A DNA stretch of 21,618 nucleotides from Afipia sp. (lineage in GTDB: Bacteria > Pseudomonadota > Alphaproteobacteria > Rhizobiales > Xanthobacteraceae). Location of the stretch: assembly GCA_020056155.1 (NCBI GenBank), contig JAGVII010000316.1, positions 1 through 21,618 on the forward strand, given 5' to 3'. The notes below the pieces were generated by a model. The model ran no database searches. It was not told the origin of the DNA and saw nothing but the letters and a program-made list of their open reading frames with translations. A program made the translations under genes and the position numbers. Shown here in pieces: positions 1 to 7,029 of this stretch; the stretch's first letter is position 1; every line of letters starts with the position of its first letter.

Positions 1-59
1 CCACCGCCATCAAGCGCGCCCGTTTCCTGGCGCTGATGCCCTACACCGACCTGCACTAA
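1..59 (+). CDS. rpsR: 30S ribosomal protein S18, C-terminal end (partial)
   Basis: The first 59 bases read, in the frame ending at the TAA at 57-59, as TAIKRARFLALMPYTDLH. This is the typical C-terminus of ribosomal protein S18, where an IKRAR...LALLPY segment ends the protein. S18 is a small-subunit protein that binds the 16S rRNA platform together with S6. The gene enters from the left edge, so its start is not visible. It lies 12 bases ahead of rplI, the standard S18-L9 order of the bacterial rpsF operon, and the two are certainly co-transcribed. Confidence 0.93.
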   Translation, partial: TAIKRARFLALMPYTDLH

Positions 60-71
60 GGAGAGGCCACC

Positions 72-518
72 ATGCAAGTGATTCTGATGGACAAAGTGGT
101 GAATCTCGGCGGTCTGGGCGACATCGTCAAGGTCAAGGACGGCTATGCCCGTAACTACCTGATCCCACAGGGCAAGGCCAAGCGTGCCACCGAAGAGAAC
201 AAGAAGGTTTTCGAAGCACGCCGTGCCGAGCTCGAAAAGGCCCAGGGCGAAAAGCTTGCCGCCGCACAGGGCGTTGCCTCCAAGCTGGAGGGCGTTACCG
301 TCCAGATTACCCGCAAGGCGGGTGTCGATGGTCGCCTCTTCGGCTCAGTCGGCAATTCCGATATCGCGGAAGCGCTGGCTGCCCAGGGCATCGAAATCGA
401 GAAGTCGGCCATTCGCCTGCCGCTCGGCCCGATGAAGCAACTGGGTGAAAGTCAGGTTGAAATCGCGCTGCATTCGGATGTCGTATCGACCATCACGGTA
501 GTTATTTCAGCAGAGTGA
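72..518 (+). CDS. rplI: 50S ribosomal protein L9
   Basis: The product has 148 residues, the normal length for L9. It starts [19 protein letters not shown] and continues with the [16 protein letters not shown] segment of the N-terminal rRNA-binding domain (residues 1-45). A long charged helix (about 45-75) links this to the C-terminal domain (about 80-148), which contains the DGRLFGSV motif. L9 binds 23S rRNA near the L1 stalk and helps keep the reading frame. The ATG at 72 is preceded by AAGGAG at 58-63, which overlaps the rpsR stop, with 8 bases of spacing. It is the last gene of the ribosomal operon and is followed by a strong terminator. Confidence 0.98.
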   Translation: MQVILMDKVVNLGGLGDIVKVKDGYARNYLIPQGKAKRATEENKKVFEARRAELEKAQGEKLAAAQGVASKLEGVTVQITRKAGVDGRLFGSVGNSDIAEALAAQGIEIEKSAIRLPLGPMKQLGESQVEIALHSDVVSTITVVISAE

Positions 519-541
519 TTTTCGATCGTTTTGGATATCAG

Positions 542-571
542 AAAAGGGCCGCGATCGCGGCCTTTTTTTTT
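542..571 (+). terminator. Rho-independent terminator of the rpsR-rplI operon
   Basis: A perfect GC-rich stem GGCCGC (547-552) / GCGGCC (557-562) with a GATC loop is followed by nine T residues (563-571). A run of A residues (542-545) before the stem can pair with the T tract and make the structure partly bidirectional. It lies 24 bases after the rplI stop. It separates ribosomal transcription from the polysaccharide cluster, so the latter needs its own promoter. Confidence 0.93.
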
Positions 572-610
572 GGTATTTCGTTGAACAAGGCCGAAACAAA
601 AAAATATCAC

Positions 611-643
611 CATGTCGCACAGATGCGACATGTCGTATACATG
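611..643. repeat. Nested inverted and direct repeats upstream of the polysaccharide operon
   Basis: CATGTCGCA (611-619) and TGCGACATG (624-632) form a perfect 9-base inverted repeat with a CAGA spacer. The heptamer CATGTCG recurs directly at 629-635, 18 bases after the first copy, so there are two direct copies and one inverted copy. CATGT (629-633) can also pair with ACATG (639-643), a competing hairpin. The block ends 11 bases before a possible -10 box. It could be a protein-binding operator, or a stem-loop in the leader RNA if transcription starts further upstream. There is no T tract, so it is not a terminator. Confidence 0.5.
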
Positions 644-654
644 CTTTGGTTAGC

Positions 655-660
655 TAGAAT
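655..660 (+). promoter_or_regulatory. Possible -10 box for the polysaccharide operon
   Basis: TAGAAT matches the sigma-70 -10 consensus TATAAT at five of six bases. The region between the rplI terminator and rfbF must contain a promoter because every later gene is closely packed. No convincing TTGACA-like -35 element lies 16-18 bases upstream (TGTCGT at 631-636 is a poor match), so an activator or another sigma factor may be involved. The call is a weak motif match in a position where a promoter is expected. Confidence 0.3.
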
Positions 661-799
661 ACGTGTGAAATAGCTAATTCATCTACCATCGCGTCCATTT
701 CAGTTCCGTTATGTTTCCTCTAGTCGACTCAAGAGATGTGCCAATGCGTGTTGTGATCGTTGATCAGGGTGGTTGCCGCGTCCTTGCCGGAGCATCTCG

Positions 800-1567
800 A
801 TGAAAGCGGTAATCCTTGCGGGCGGCCTTGGTACCCGGATATCCGAGGAAACTGGCGTTAAGCCGAAGCCCATGATCGAAATCGGCGGCAAACCGATTTT
901 GTGGCACATCATGAAGATCTACTCGGCGCACGGCATTCACGACTTCGTGATTTGTTGCGGCTACAAGGGTTACATGATCAAGGAGTACTTCGCCAACTAT
1001 TTCCTGCACATGTCTGACGTAACCTTCGACATGGAAAACAACCAGATGAAGGTGCATCAGCGCAATGCGGAGTCGTGGCGCGTAACGCTGGTTGATACCG
1101 GGGACAACACCATGACGGGCGGGCGCCTGAAGCGAGTCCGCGATTACCTTGGCGATGAGGACTTCTGCTTCACCTATGGCGATGGAGTGGGTGACGTGGA
1201 TATTGGGCGGTCTATCGAATTCCATAGACAGCACGGCAAGTTGGCGACGGTAACGGCAGTGCAACCGCCGGGACGATTCGGTTCTCTGGATATGAAGGGC
1301 GATGACGTTCTTAGTTTCCAGGAAAAGCCTCAAGGTGATGGAAGCTGGATCAACGGAGGCTTCTTTGTCCTGTCGTCCAAAGTTGTCGACCTGATTGATG
1401 GCGATCAAACGAGTTGGGAACGAGAACCTTGCGAAAGGCTGGCGCGAGATAGGCAACTTTCCGTCTATCGGCATTCCGGCTACTGGCAGCCAATGGATAC
1501 GCTGCGAGACAAGATTCATCTCGAGGAACTTTGGCAATCGGGCAAAGCCCCTTGGAAGGTCTGGTGA
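800..1567 (+). CDS. rfbF: Glucose-1-phosphate cytidylyltransferase
   Basis: This enzyme makes CDP-glucose and diphosphate from glucose 1-phosphate and CTP, the first step towards CDP-6-deoxy sugars. The 255-residue product has the usual family length. It opens with the nucleotidyltransferase signature LAGGLGTR (6-13), followed by [12 protein letters not shown] (21-32), and has the metal-binding region TYGDGVGD (125-132). The ATG at 800 was chosen because GGAG at 789-792 sits 7 bases before it and because the conserved MKAVILAGG start falls there; an in-frame start at 773 would add nine unconserved residues. It is the first gene of the operon, and its stop overlaps the rfbG start by one base (TGATG). 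Confidence 0.96.
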   Translation: MKAVILAGGLGTRISEETGVKPKPMIEIGGKPILWHIMKIYSAHGIHDFVICCGYKGYMIKEYFANYFLHMSDVTFDMENNQMKVHQRNAESWRVTLVDTGDNTMTGGRLKRVRDYLGDEDFCFTYGDGVGDVDIGRSIEFHRQHGKLATVTAVQPPGRFGSLDMKGDDVLSFQEKPQGDGSWINGGFFVLSSKVVDLIDGDQTSWEREPCERLARDRQLSVYRHSGYWQPMDTLRDKIHLEELWQSGKAPWKVW

Positions 1568-2634
1568 TGGAGGCGTCTTTCTGGCGCGGCCGCCGGGTGT
1601 TCCTGACAGGGCATACCGGATTCAAGGGTAGTTGGCTTTCGTTGTGGCTACAACATCTGGGCGCCGAACTTACGGGTTTTGCACTTGAGCCTCCGACGAC
1701 CCCCAGTCTGTTCGAAGTTGCGCATGTGGCGCAGGGCATGAACTCCATCATCGGCGATATTAGGGATGCCGAGTCGTTGTCCAATGCCATGCGGCAAGCA
1801 CGACCAGAAGTGGTGATTCATATGGCCGCCCAGCCGCTGGTACGCTACTCCTATGCGCACCCGGTGGAAACCTACGCTACCAATGTCATGGGGACGGTCC
1901 ACCTGCTTGAGGCAGTGCGCGCGGTGGATACCGTTCGTGCTGTGGTTGTCGTCACCAGCGACAAGTGTTACGAAAATCGCGAGTGGGTATGGGGCTACCG
2001 GGAAAGCGAACCCATGGGTGGCTTCGATCCTTACAGCAGCAGCAAGGGTTGCGCCGAACTTGTTACGTCGGCATATCGAAACTCATATTTTGATTCAGCG
2101 AAATATTCCGAACATGGTGTTGCGCTCGCTACCGTTAGAGCCGGCAATGTCATCGGAGGAGGAGATTGGGCGCAGGATCGTTTGATTCCAGACATCATGC
2201 GAGCTATTGAGAATAGGGCTCCGGTGCAGATTCGAAGTCCCCACGCCGTTCGCCCATGGCAGCACGTGCTTGAACCCCTTGACGGCTATTTGATTCTGGC
2301 TGAGTTCTTGGTACGGCAGGGCTCCGTTTTTGCGGAGGGCTGGAACTTCGGTCCGGCCGATGATGATGCTCGACCTGTGCAATGGATTGTCGAGAGATTG
2401 GTCAGTTTTTGGGGTGACGGGGCGAACTGGGAACTGGATGCAGCACCGCGACCTCATGAGGCGAGTTACCTGAAGCTTGATTGCTCAAAGGCCCACACAC
2501 GCCTTGACTGGCAACCGCGTTGGCGATTGGAATCTGCCCTTCAACGCATCGTTGAATGGCACCAAGCCTATTTCCAATGCGCCGACATGCATAAATTTAC
2601 GTTAAAACAAATCGAAGAGCGCCAACGGGAGTAG
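1567..2634 (+). CDS. rfbG: CDP-glucose 4,6-dehydratase
   Basis: This extended short-chain dehydrogenase converts CDP-glucose to CDP-4-keto-6-deoxyglucose using tightly bound NAD. The 355-residue product has the family length. It shows the family form of the Rossmann motif, TGHTGFKGSWL (14-24), the HMAAQPLVR segment (85-93), TSDKCY (130-135), which holds the catalytic Thr and acidic region, and Y156-x3-K160 within DPYSSSKGC. The TGHTGFKG and TSDK variants separate it from dTDP-glucose dehydratases. GGAAGG at 1554-1559 is a good ribosome-binding site for the ATG at 1567. With rfbF it supplies the common precursor for abequose, paratose, tyvelose, ascarylose and yersiniose pathways. Confidence 0.95.
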   Translation: MEASFWRGRRVFLTGHTGFKGSWLSLWLQHLGAELTGFALEPPTTPSLFEVAHVAQGMNSIIGDIRDAESLSNAMRQARPEVVIHMAAQPLVRYSYAHPVETYATNVMGTVHLLEAVRAVDTVRAVVVVTSDKCYENREWVWGYRESEPMGGFDPYSSSKGCAELVTSAYRNSYFDSAKYSEHGVALATVRAGNVIGGGDWAQDRLIPDIMRAIENRAPVQIRSPHAVRPWQHVLEPLDGYLILAEFLVRQGSVFAEGWNFGPADDDARPVQWIVERLVSFWGDGANWELDAAPRPHEASYLKLDCSKAHTRLDWQPRWRLESALQRIVEWHQAYFQCADMHKFTLKQIEERQRE

Positions 2635-2688
2635 TGATCCTGCGATGGTGAATTTCGGAACGACATGGTGGTGGGTAATTTTGTTCTC

Positions 2689-2694
2689 GGAGAG
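2689..2694 (+). promoter_or_regulatory. Ribosome-binding site supporting the start at 2698
   Basis: GGAGAG lies 3 bases before the ATG at 2698. The spacing is short but the match is better than that before the other in-frame ATG at 2665. It is part of a 63-base gap after rfbG, one of the larger gaps in the operon. Confidence 0.45.
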
Positions 2695-2697
2695 ATA

Positions 2698-3801
2698 ATG
2701 ATTAGTCAGAAAGACAGGGACCTGTTCGAAAACTTGTTCGTACTTGAGGTGGCGAACAACCATTGGGGGAGTCTTGATCGCGGGTTGAAGATCATCCATG
2801 ATCATGCTGTTGTTGTCCGCTACAACAATGTCAAAGCTGCTCTCAAGCTCCAGTTTCGCGACGTAGACGAATTCATTCATCCGGACTTTAAGGGGAGTAC
2901 CGAACTGCGGTACATCAAGAAGACCGAGGATACCAAGCTCACGAAAGCCGATTTCGCGAAAATGATCGATGAGATTCGGCGCGTTTCCTGCATCCCGATG
3001 GCGACGCCATTCGACGAAGCGTCCGTTGATCTGTGCGTTGAGTTCGATCTTCCTATCATCAAGGTCGCCAGCTCAGACATGAACGACTGGGCATTGCTCG
3101 AAAAGATCGCCTCAACCAGACGACCAGTCATTGTCTCCACGGGAGGTGCGTCGGAAAAGGACCTAGATGACCTCGTGCGTTTTTTTGAACACCGCGACAT
3201 CTCACTTGCCATTAATCATTGCGTTGCGCTCTATCCGTCCGAGGATGGGGAACTGGACCTAGACCAGATCGACTACCTGAAGCGCCGTTACCCGAATCAC
3301 ATTATTGGATTGTCAACCCACGAATACCACGACTGGCATTCGTCCATGCTGATTTCCTATGGAAAGGGTGCCCGGAGTTGGGAGCGTCATATCGATATCG
3401 ATCATGGTGGGGTTGCGGTTTCACCCTACTGCTCCTTGCCGCAACAATGTGACGTATGGTTCAAGTCGTTTCGAAAAGCGGCTGAAATGTGCGGTGGACG
3501 TTCTGATTCCCGTCGTTCAATCTCTCGTCGCGAAGTCGAATATCTGGATGCGCTGGTGCGCGGCGCGTATGCGCGGCGCGATCTCGAGCCGGGGTACGTA
3601 TTTTCAAAGTGTGGATTCGAAAAAGACTTCTACCTCGCAATTCCTCTCAGGAAGGGCCAGTTGTCTTGTCGCGAAGTCATGAACGGTGAGCAGTTGGTCG
3701 TTCCGATCAAGGCCAACGAATCGCTAACCATCAATCACATCGACGGTCCTTATAACGAAAATGAAGGGCTGCGCAATCTGATTCTGAATCGCGGGCTCTG
3801 A
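2698..3801 (+). CDS. NeuB-like PEP-condensing synthase (sialic acid synthase family)
   Basis: NeuB enzymes condense phosphoenolpyruvate with an aldose (ManNAc or relatives) to give a 2-keto-3-deoxy-ulosonic acid. The 367-residue product keeps the TIM-barrel signatures: E17 in LEVANNHWG, K50-LQ, TPFD (103-106), KVASSD (122-127), STGG (147-150), H174 in NHCVALYP and H208 in IGLSTHEYHDW. H174 and H208 match the two metal-binding histidines of known NeuB. The ERH (229-231) is kept, but the following DRxxPGPDH-type substrate segment is replaced by DIDHGGVAVSPYCSL. A reduced SAF/antifreeze-like domain follows (about 305-350). No neuA or neuC accompanies it, and its neighbours are a cyclase and kinase, so the acceptor is probably not ManNAc. 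An in-frame ATG at 2665 is a possible longer start. Confidence 0.82.
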   Translation: MISQKDRDLFENLFVLEVANNHWGSLDRGLKIIHDHAVVVRYNNVKAALKLQFRDVDEFIHPDFKGSTELRYIKKTEDTKLTKADFAKMIDEIRRVSCIPMATPFDEASVDLCVEFDLPIIKVASSDMNDWALLEKIASTRRPVIVSTGGASEKDLDDLVRFFEHRDISLAINHCVALYPSEDGELDLDQIDYLKRRYPNHIIGLSTHEYHDWHSSMLISYGKGARSWERHIDIDHGGVAVSPYCSLPQQCDVWFKSFRKAAEMCGGRSDSRRSISRREVEYLDALVRGAYARRDLEPGYVFSKCGFEKDFYLAIPLRKGQLSCREVMNGEQLVVPIKANESLTINHIDGPYNENEGLRNLILNRGL

Positions 3802-3816
3802 CCGTTTTCTTCAGAC

Positions 3817-3820
3817 GGAG
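3817..3820 (+). promoter_or_regulatory. Ribosome-binding site that fixes a TTG start
   Basis: GGAG lies 5 bases before the TTG at 3826. No ATG or GTG lies at a suitable distance before the conserved Rossmann segment of the next gene, so this site supports the TTG start. Confidence 0.65.
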
Positions 3821-3825
3821 TTTTC

Positions 3826-4506
3826 TTGGAAAAGCTACGTGCTCTTGTGTTGGGCGGACGAGGCGATATCGGTGGTGCCATTGCCAATCGTCTTAGAGGA
3901 GAGGGCATCGAAGTTCTCCAAGTCGGCCGTGACGATTTTGATCTTGCCGACCCCGTTGGAATCGATGCTTTTTTTGCACGCCGTGGCGATGCCTATGACA
4001 TCCTCGTGCATAGTGCTGGGCTAAATCAGCCGAAGCTATTTGAGGATCTGACTGACGAGGAGATCCGTGCGTCGCTGGATGCAAACCTGCACGGCTTTCT
4101 TCACGTTGCTCGTGCGTGCTTGCCGAACTGGAAGTCGCGTCGTTTTGGTCGAGTTGTCGTCATCTCATCCTTGTACGGGTTCCTGGCCAGGAAGGGACGC
4201 CTGCCTTACGTTGTGTCGAAGCACGCCTTGAACGGCGCGGTAAAGACGCTTGCGATCGAATTGGCCCCGTACGGTGTGTTGGTCAATGCACTGTCGCCAG
4301 GTTATATAGGCACCAAGATGACCTACAAGAATAATTCCCCTGAAACCATTGCCAAGTTCGTCTCGGGAATTCCGCTGGGCCGCCTGGGTGAGCCCGAAGA
4401 CATCGCAGAAGTCGCTGCCTTCCTTTGTTCCCCCAGGAACCGCTATCTCACCGGGCAGGACCTGGTGGTGGATGGCGGATTCTCCGTCGGTGGTTTCCAA
4501 GGGTGA
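3826..4506 (+). CDS. Short-chain dehydrogenase/reductase (classical SDR)
   Basis: This 226-residue protein is a classical SDR, a NAD(P)-dependent ketone reductase or alcohol dehydrogenase. It shows a glycine-rich cofactor loop GGRGDIGG (10-17), N87 in DANLHG, catalytic serine in VVISS (S114 or S115), Y128-x3-K132, the SPGYIGT segment (157-163) and the C-terminal LTGQDLVVDGG typical of FabG-like proteins. The loop has R12-G13-D14 in place of the usual TGxxxGIG pattern, which is seen in some sugar-pathway members. Its start is TTG. Between a NeuB-like synthase and a sugar-phosphate cyclase, it most likely reduces or oxidises a keto group on the product of that pathway. The substrate cannot be read from the sequence. 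Confidence 0.88.
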   Translation: MEKLRALVLGGRGDIGGAIANRLRGEGIEVLQVGRDDFDLADPVGIDAFFARRGDAYDILVHSAGLNQPKLFEDLTDEEIRASLDANLHGFLHVARACLPNWKSRRFGRVVVISSLYGFLARKGRLPYVVSKHALNGAVKTLAIELAPYGVLVNALSPGYIGTKMTYKNNSPETIAKFVSGIPLGRLGEPEDIAEVAAFLCSPRNRYLTGQDLVVDGGFSVGGFQG

Positions 4507-4525
4507 GCACAGGAACCTATTTATC

Positions 4526-5677
4526 ATGAATGCCGAATTTCAAATCCAGCACCGGAAATTTTCCGCCGCCGTGACCCCCGATGTTGACGCGGGCTTCGAG
4601 GTCGCCTCCAGTCCACGCCCCTATCGCGTGGATTTTCCCGGTGGTGGCTCGCCGGCAATGAATCTTGCCCGCGAGATTGCAGCCGAGAGGGCGCCGTTGC
4701 TGTTGGTGGACAGCCAAATTCAAGCGCTGTACCTGACTGGCTCACCCACAATCGCAGCTGTTCCCACATTCTCCGTTGTCGCGAGGGAGGATGCCAAGGA
4801 AATCTCGACGGTGTTGGAAATTGTGGATTTCCTTGAGCAGAATCGAGCTACCAAGACCTCCATGCTGTTCGTGGTAGGAGGGGGCATCATCCAGGATCTG
4901 GGCGCGTTTTCCGGCGCCATGTACAAGCGCGGGTTGCCGTGGACGTTCGTCCCAACTACGTTACTCGCTCAAGGCGACAGTTGCGTCGGCGGAAAGACGG
5001 CGCTCAACCACAAGAATACGAAAAACCTCTTGGCCCTGTTTTCCGCACCCCGGCGGGTCATTATCGACACTGGTTTCCTAAAGACGTTGTCACGCAGAGA
5101 TTTGCTTTCCGGAGTGGGAGAGATCTTTCGCTTGTGCATCACCGGTGGTCCGCAGTTTCTGGACGAGTTCAGTGCCCGTCTGCCGGCCTTTCTTGCCGGC
5201 GATGCCAGCGCCACCCGCCGGTTGATTGCGACATCGTTATCTGCAAAGAAGGCTGTAGTGGAGTTCGACGAATTTGAACTCGATATCCGGCGCTCCATGA
5301 ATTACGGCCACAGCTTCGGCCACGCCCTCGAAGCCCTTACAGACTTCCTGATTCCGCACGGCGTCGGCGTCACTATCGGTATTTTGGTGGAGAACGAGAT
5401 CGCCTATCGTCGCGGCATGCTGGGTTGTGAGGAGCGGGATCGTATGCTGACGCTGGGCCGTCAGATCATTCCGGCGGATTGCCGGAAAGTCTTCTCTGTA
5501 GCCTCCCTGGACGGCGTTTTGGACCTCCTTCGTCGAGACAAGAAGACCGAGGGCACTGTTCTCAAGTTGGCGACGTTGGAGCGGATCGGCCAGATGCGCT
5601 TCATTGATTTCGTGCTCAATTCCGAGGGCGAGGCTGAGCTTCAGGCTGCTGTTACCGCCGTACTGGCAGAGATTTGA
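4526..5677 (+). CDS. 3-dehydroquinate synthase-like sugar-phosphate cyclase
   Basis: Members of this family (AroB, 2-epi-5-epi-valiolone synthase, 2-deoxy-scyllo-inosose synthase) use NAD and a metal to turn a sugar phosphate into a carbocycle with loss of phosphate. The 383-residue product has GGGIIQDLGAF (118-128), RGLPWTFVPTTLLAQGDSCV (135-154), GGKTALN (155-161), E199 in GVGEIF, R255 and H262 in IRRSMNYGHSFGH, and H278. E199, H262 and H278 fit the three metal ligands by spacing, and K241 fits a substrate lysine. Two changes stand out: the lysine three residues after the Glu ligand is R202, and the usual HGE is HGV (278-280). About 20 extra residues precede the domain. This suggests a specialised cyclase, not housekeeping AroB. 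AGGAA at 4511-4515 precedes the ATG. Confidence 0.85.
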   Translation: MNAEFQIQHRKFSAAVTPDVDAGFEVASSPRPYRVDFPGGGSPAMNLAREIAAERAPLLLVDSQIQALYLTGSPTIAAVPTFSVVAREDAKEISTVLEIVDFLEQNRATKTSMLFVVGGGIIQDLGAFSGAMYKRGLPWTFVPTTLLAQGDSCVGGKTALNHKNTKNLLALFSAPRRVIIDTGFLKTLSRRDLLSGVGEIFRLCITGGPQFLDEFSARLPAFLAGDASATRRLIATSLSAKKAVVEFDEFELDIRRSMNYGHSFGHALEALTDFLIPHGVGVTIGILVENEIAYRRGMLGCEERDRMLTLGRQIIPADCRKVFSVASLDGVLDLLRRDKKTEGTVLKLATLERIGQMRFIDFVLNSEGEAELQAAVTAVLAEI

Positions 5678-7029
5678 GCGAGCCTATCGTGGCTGACGTC
5701 CTGCTGCTGGATTTTGGGGCGAGCCGCGTCAAGTGCGCTCTATGGTCCGCACAAAGATTTGAGGTAATCGACGAGGCGGAGGTCCCTGCGCCAACTCCCG
5801 CTTTTGGTCCGCGTGGGGAGGTGGAAATCGAGCCAGAAGCCTATTGGTTGGCGCTGGAGTCCACGGCCGGGAGACTGGTTGCGAAACATCCGGAAGTAGA
5901 AAGCTTGTGGCTGTGTTCCGAAATGCATGGCGTAATTGTTGCCGACTGGGAGGGAGTGCCGCTCAGTCCGTACATCAGTTGGCGTGATGGCAGAGGCACC
6001 GTCACCAGTAATGGCGATCCTTCAACCTACGACAAGTTACTTGCGCAGCGAGATGCTTTTTTTGCCTTGAGCGGCATGAAGCTACGCCCAGGTTTACCCA
6101 TCGTTTCCCTGTCGCACTTGGCCTCCCAAAGCGCTTTGCCAAAGGGCGATCTGATGCTATTCACACTCGTTGACTGGCTGCTTTGGCGTGGTGGCGAACG
6201 GTATCCAGCGATTCATGCTTCCCTGGCTGCGGGTACCGGCTTCTACGATGTCCATCGGCAACTTTGGTCAGAAGCGCTGTTTGGTTTGGCGAGTTTGACC
6301 GACCGCAAGATTCGGATGGCAACAATTGCACCGGCAGGAACGCCTATCGGACGCATCGATCTGGCCGGGCGGAAAATCACTGTCTTTGGCGGTGTCGGCG
6401 ATCTTCAGGCCGCTGTTTTTGGTGCCGGTTTTCCAGGTCGGGTGACGATGGCGATCAACCTTGGAACGGGATCCCAAGTTCTGCGCGCGTGCAATAACCA
6501 GCTCATGGGTATCGAACGACGCCCCGGAGCGGATGGCGGAGAATTCGCAGCCATTACCCACATTCCTTCCGGCCGAGCGCTAAATGTGTTTGCCACCTGT
6601 CTCGACGGCTGTGCTCAACTCGGTGGCGGCCAGCCGTTTTTTTGGCGGCTGTTTGGCAGTCTTTCTACGGAGCAGGTGCTCCAGGCGCCCATGCAAGTGG
6701 ATATGAATGTGTTCGCGGCAGCGTGGAAGTATGAGCGGGGCGGTTCCATCCGTTTCATTCACGAAGGTGGCTTCACTCCCGATGAACTGCTTGCAGCCAT
6801 CGCGAGGGGGTGGCTTGCCCAGTACGCGACGGCCATGGAGCTGCTGGACCCTGAACGGGAGGAGTCGGCCTTCCTCGTTTCTGGAGGCCTTGGTCGGAGA
6901 GCGGAGTTTGTATCGCCAGTTCTTTCTGCCCTGAGCGGACGGGAAGCCCGACCGGTCGGCACGCTCACAGGCGAGGAAACCCTGGACGGATTGCTTGCAT
7001 TGGCAAGGAGTTGTGACCTTGTCAATTGA
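5674..7029 (+). CDS. FGGY-family carbohydrate kinase, sedoheptulokinase-like
   Basis: FGGY kinases transfer the ATP gamma-phosphate to a ketose, polyol or related sugar. The product (451 residues) has the N-terminal phosphate motif LLLDFGASRVK (10-20), SEMHG (82-86), SWRDGRG (102-108), GVGDLQAAVFGAG (240-252) with D243 the likely catalytic base, INLGTGSQV (261-269) and the C-terminal adenosine motif SGGLGRRAEF (403-412). The GDLQ context of the catalytic Asp resembles, from memory, sedoheptulokinase more than xylulose or glycerol kinases. It starts with TTG at 5674, overlapping the cyclase stop by four bases (TTGA); a GTG at 5689 is the alternative. A kinase beside a cyclase that needs a phosphorylated substrate makes functional sense, with a heptulose or ulosonic acid as the candidate substrate. 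Confidence 0.85.
   Translation: MSEPIVADVLLLDFGASRVKCALWSAQRFEVIDEAEVPAPTPAFGPRGEVEIEPEAYWLALESTAGRLVAKHPEVESLWLCSEMHGVIVADWEGVPLSPYISWRDGRGTVTSNGDPSTYDKLLAQRDAFFALSGMKLRPGLPIVSLSHLASQSALPKGDLMLFTLVDWLLWRGGERYPAIHASLAAGTGFYDVHRQLWSEALFGLASLTDRKIRMATIAPAGTPIGRIDLAGRKITVFGGVGDLQAAVFGAGFPGRVTMAINLGTGSQVLRACNNQLMGIERRPGADGGEFAAITHIPSGRALNVFATCLDGCAQLGGGQPFFWRLFGSLSTEQVLQAPMQVDMNVFAAAWKYERGGSIRFIHEGGFTPDELLAAIARGWLAQYATAMELLDPEREESAFLVSGGLGRRAEFVSPVLSALSGREARPVGTLTGEETLDGLLALARSCDLVN
7005..7010 (+). promoter_or_regulatory. Ribosome-binding site that fixes a TTG start
   Basis: AAGGAG lies 8 bases before the TTG at 7019 and within the end of the kinase gene. The in-frame GTG at 7013 is only 2 bases from it, too close, so the TTG at 7019 is preferred. 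Confidence 0.7.

Noticed and set aside
765..775. GGTGGTTGCCG as an ops/JUMPstart element for RfaH
   Set aside because: It matches the GGCGGTAGCGT core at only 7 of 11 positions and no wider JUMPstart sequence surrounds it.
773..799. Upstream start for rfbF
   Set aside because: It would add nine residues not expected in the family; the ATG at 800 has a better ribosome-binding site and begins at the conserved MKAVILAGG.
764..1537. Long open frame on the minus strand opposite rfbF
   Set aside because: It lies fully antisense to a gene with clear family motifs, has no recognisable domain, and is explained by the codon pattern of the real gene.
4349..4525. Longer N-terminus for the cyclase reaching into the SDR gene
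   Set aside because: It would overlap the SDR gene by over 150 bases, and the ATG at 4526 has an AGGAA site and leads into the family sequence.
4526..5677. Housekeeping aroB
   Set aside because: Altered residues (R202, HGV), the N-terminal extension and the sugar-pathway neighbours argue against a primary shikimate role, although this is not proven.
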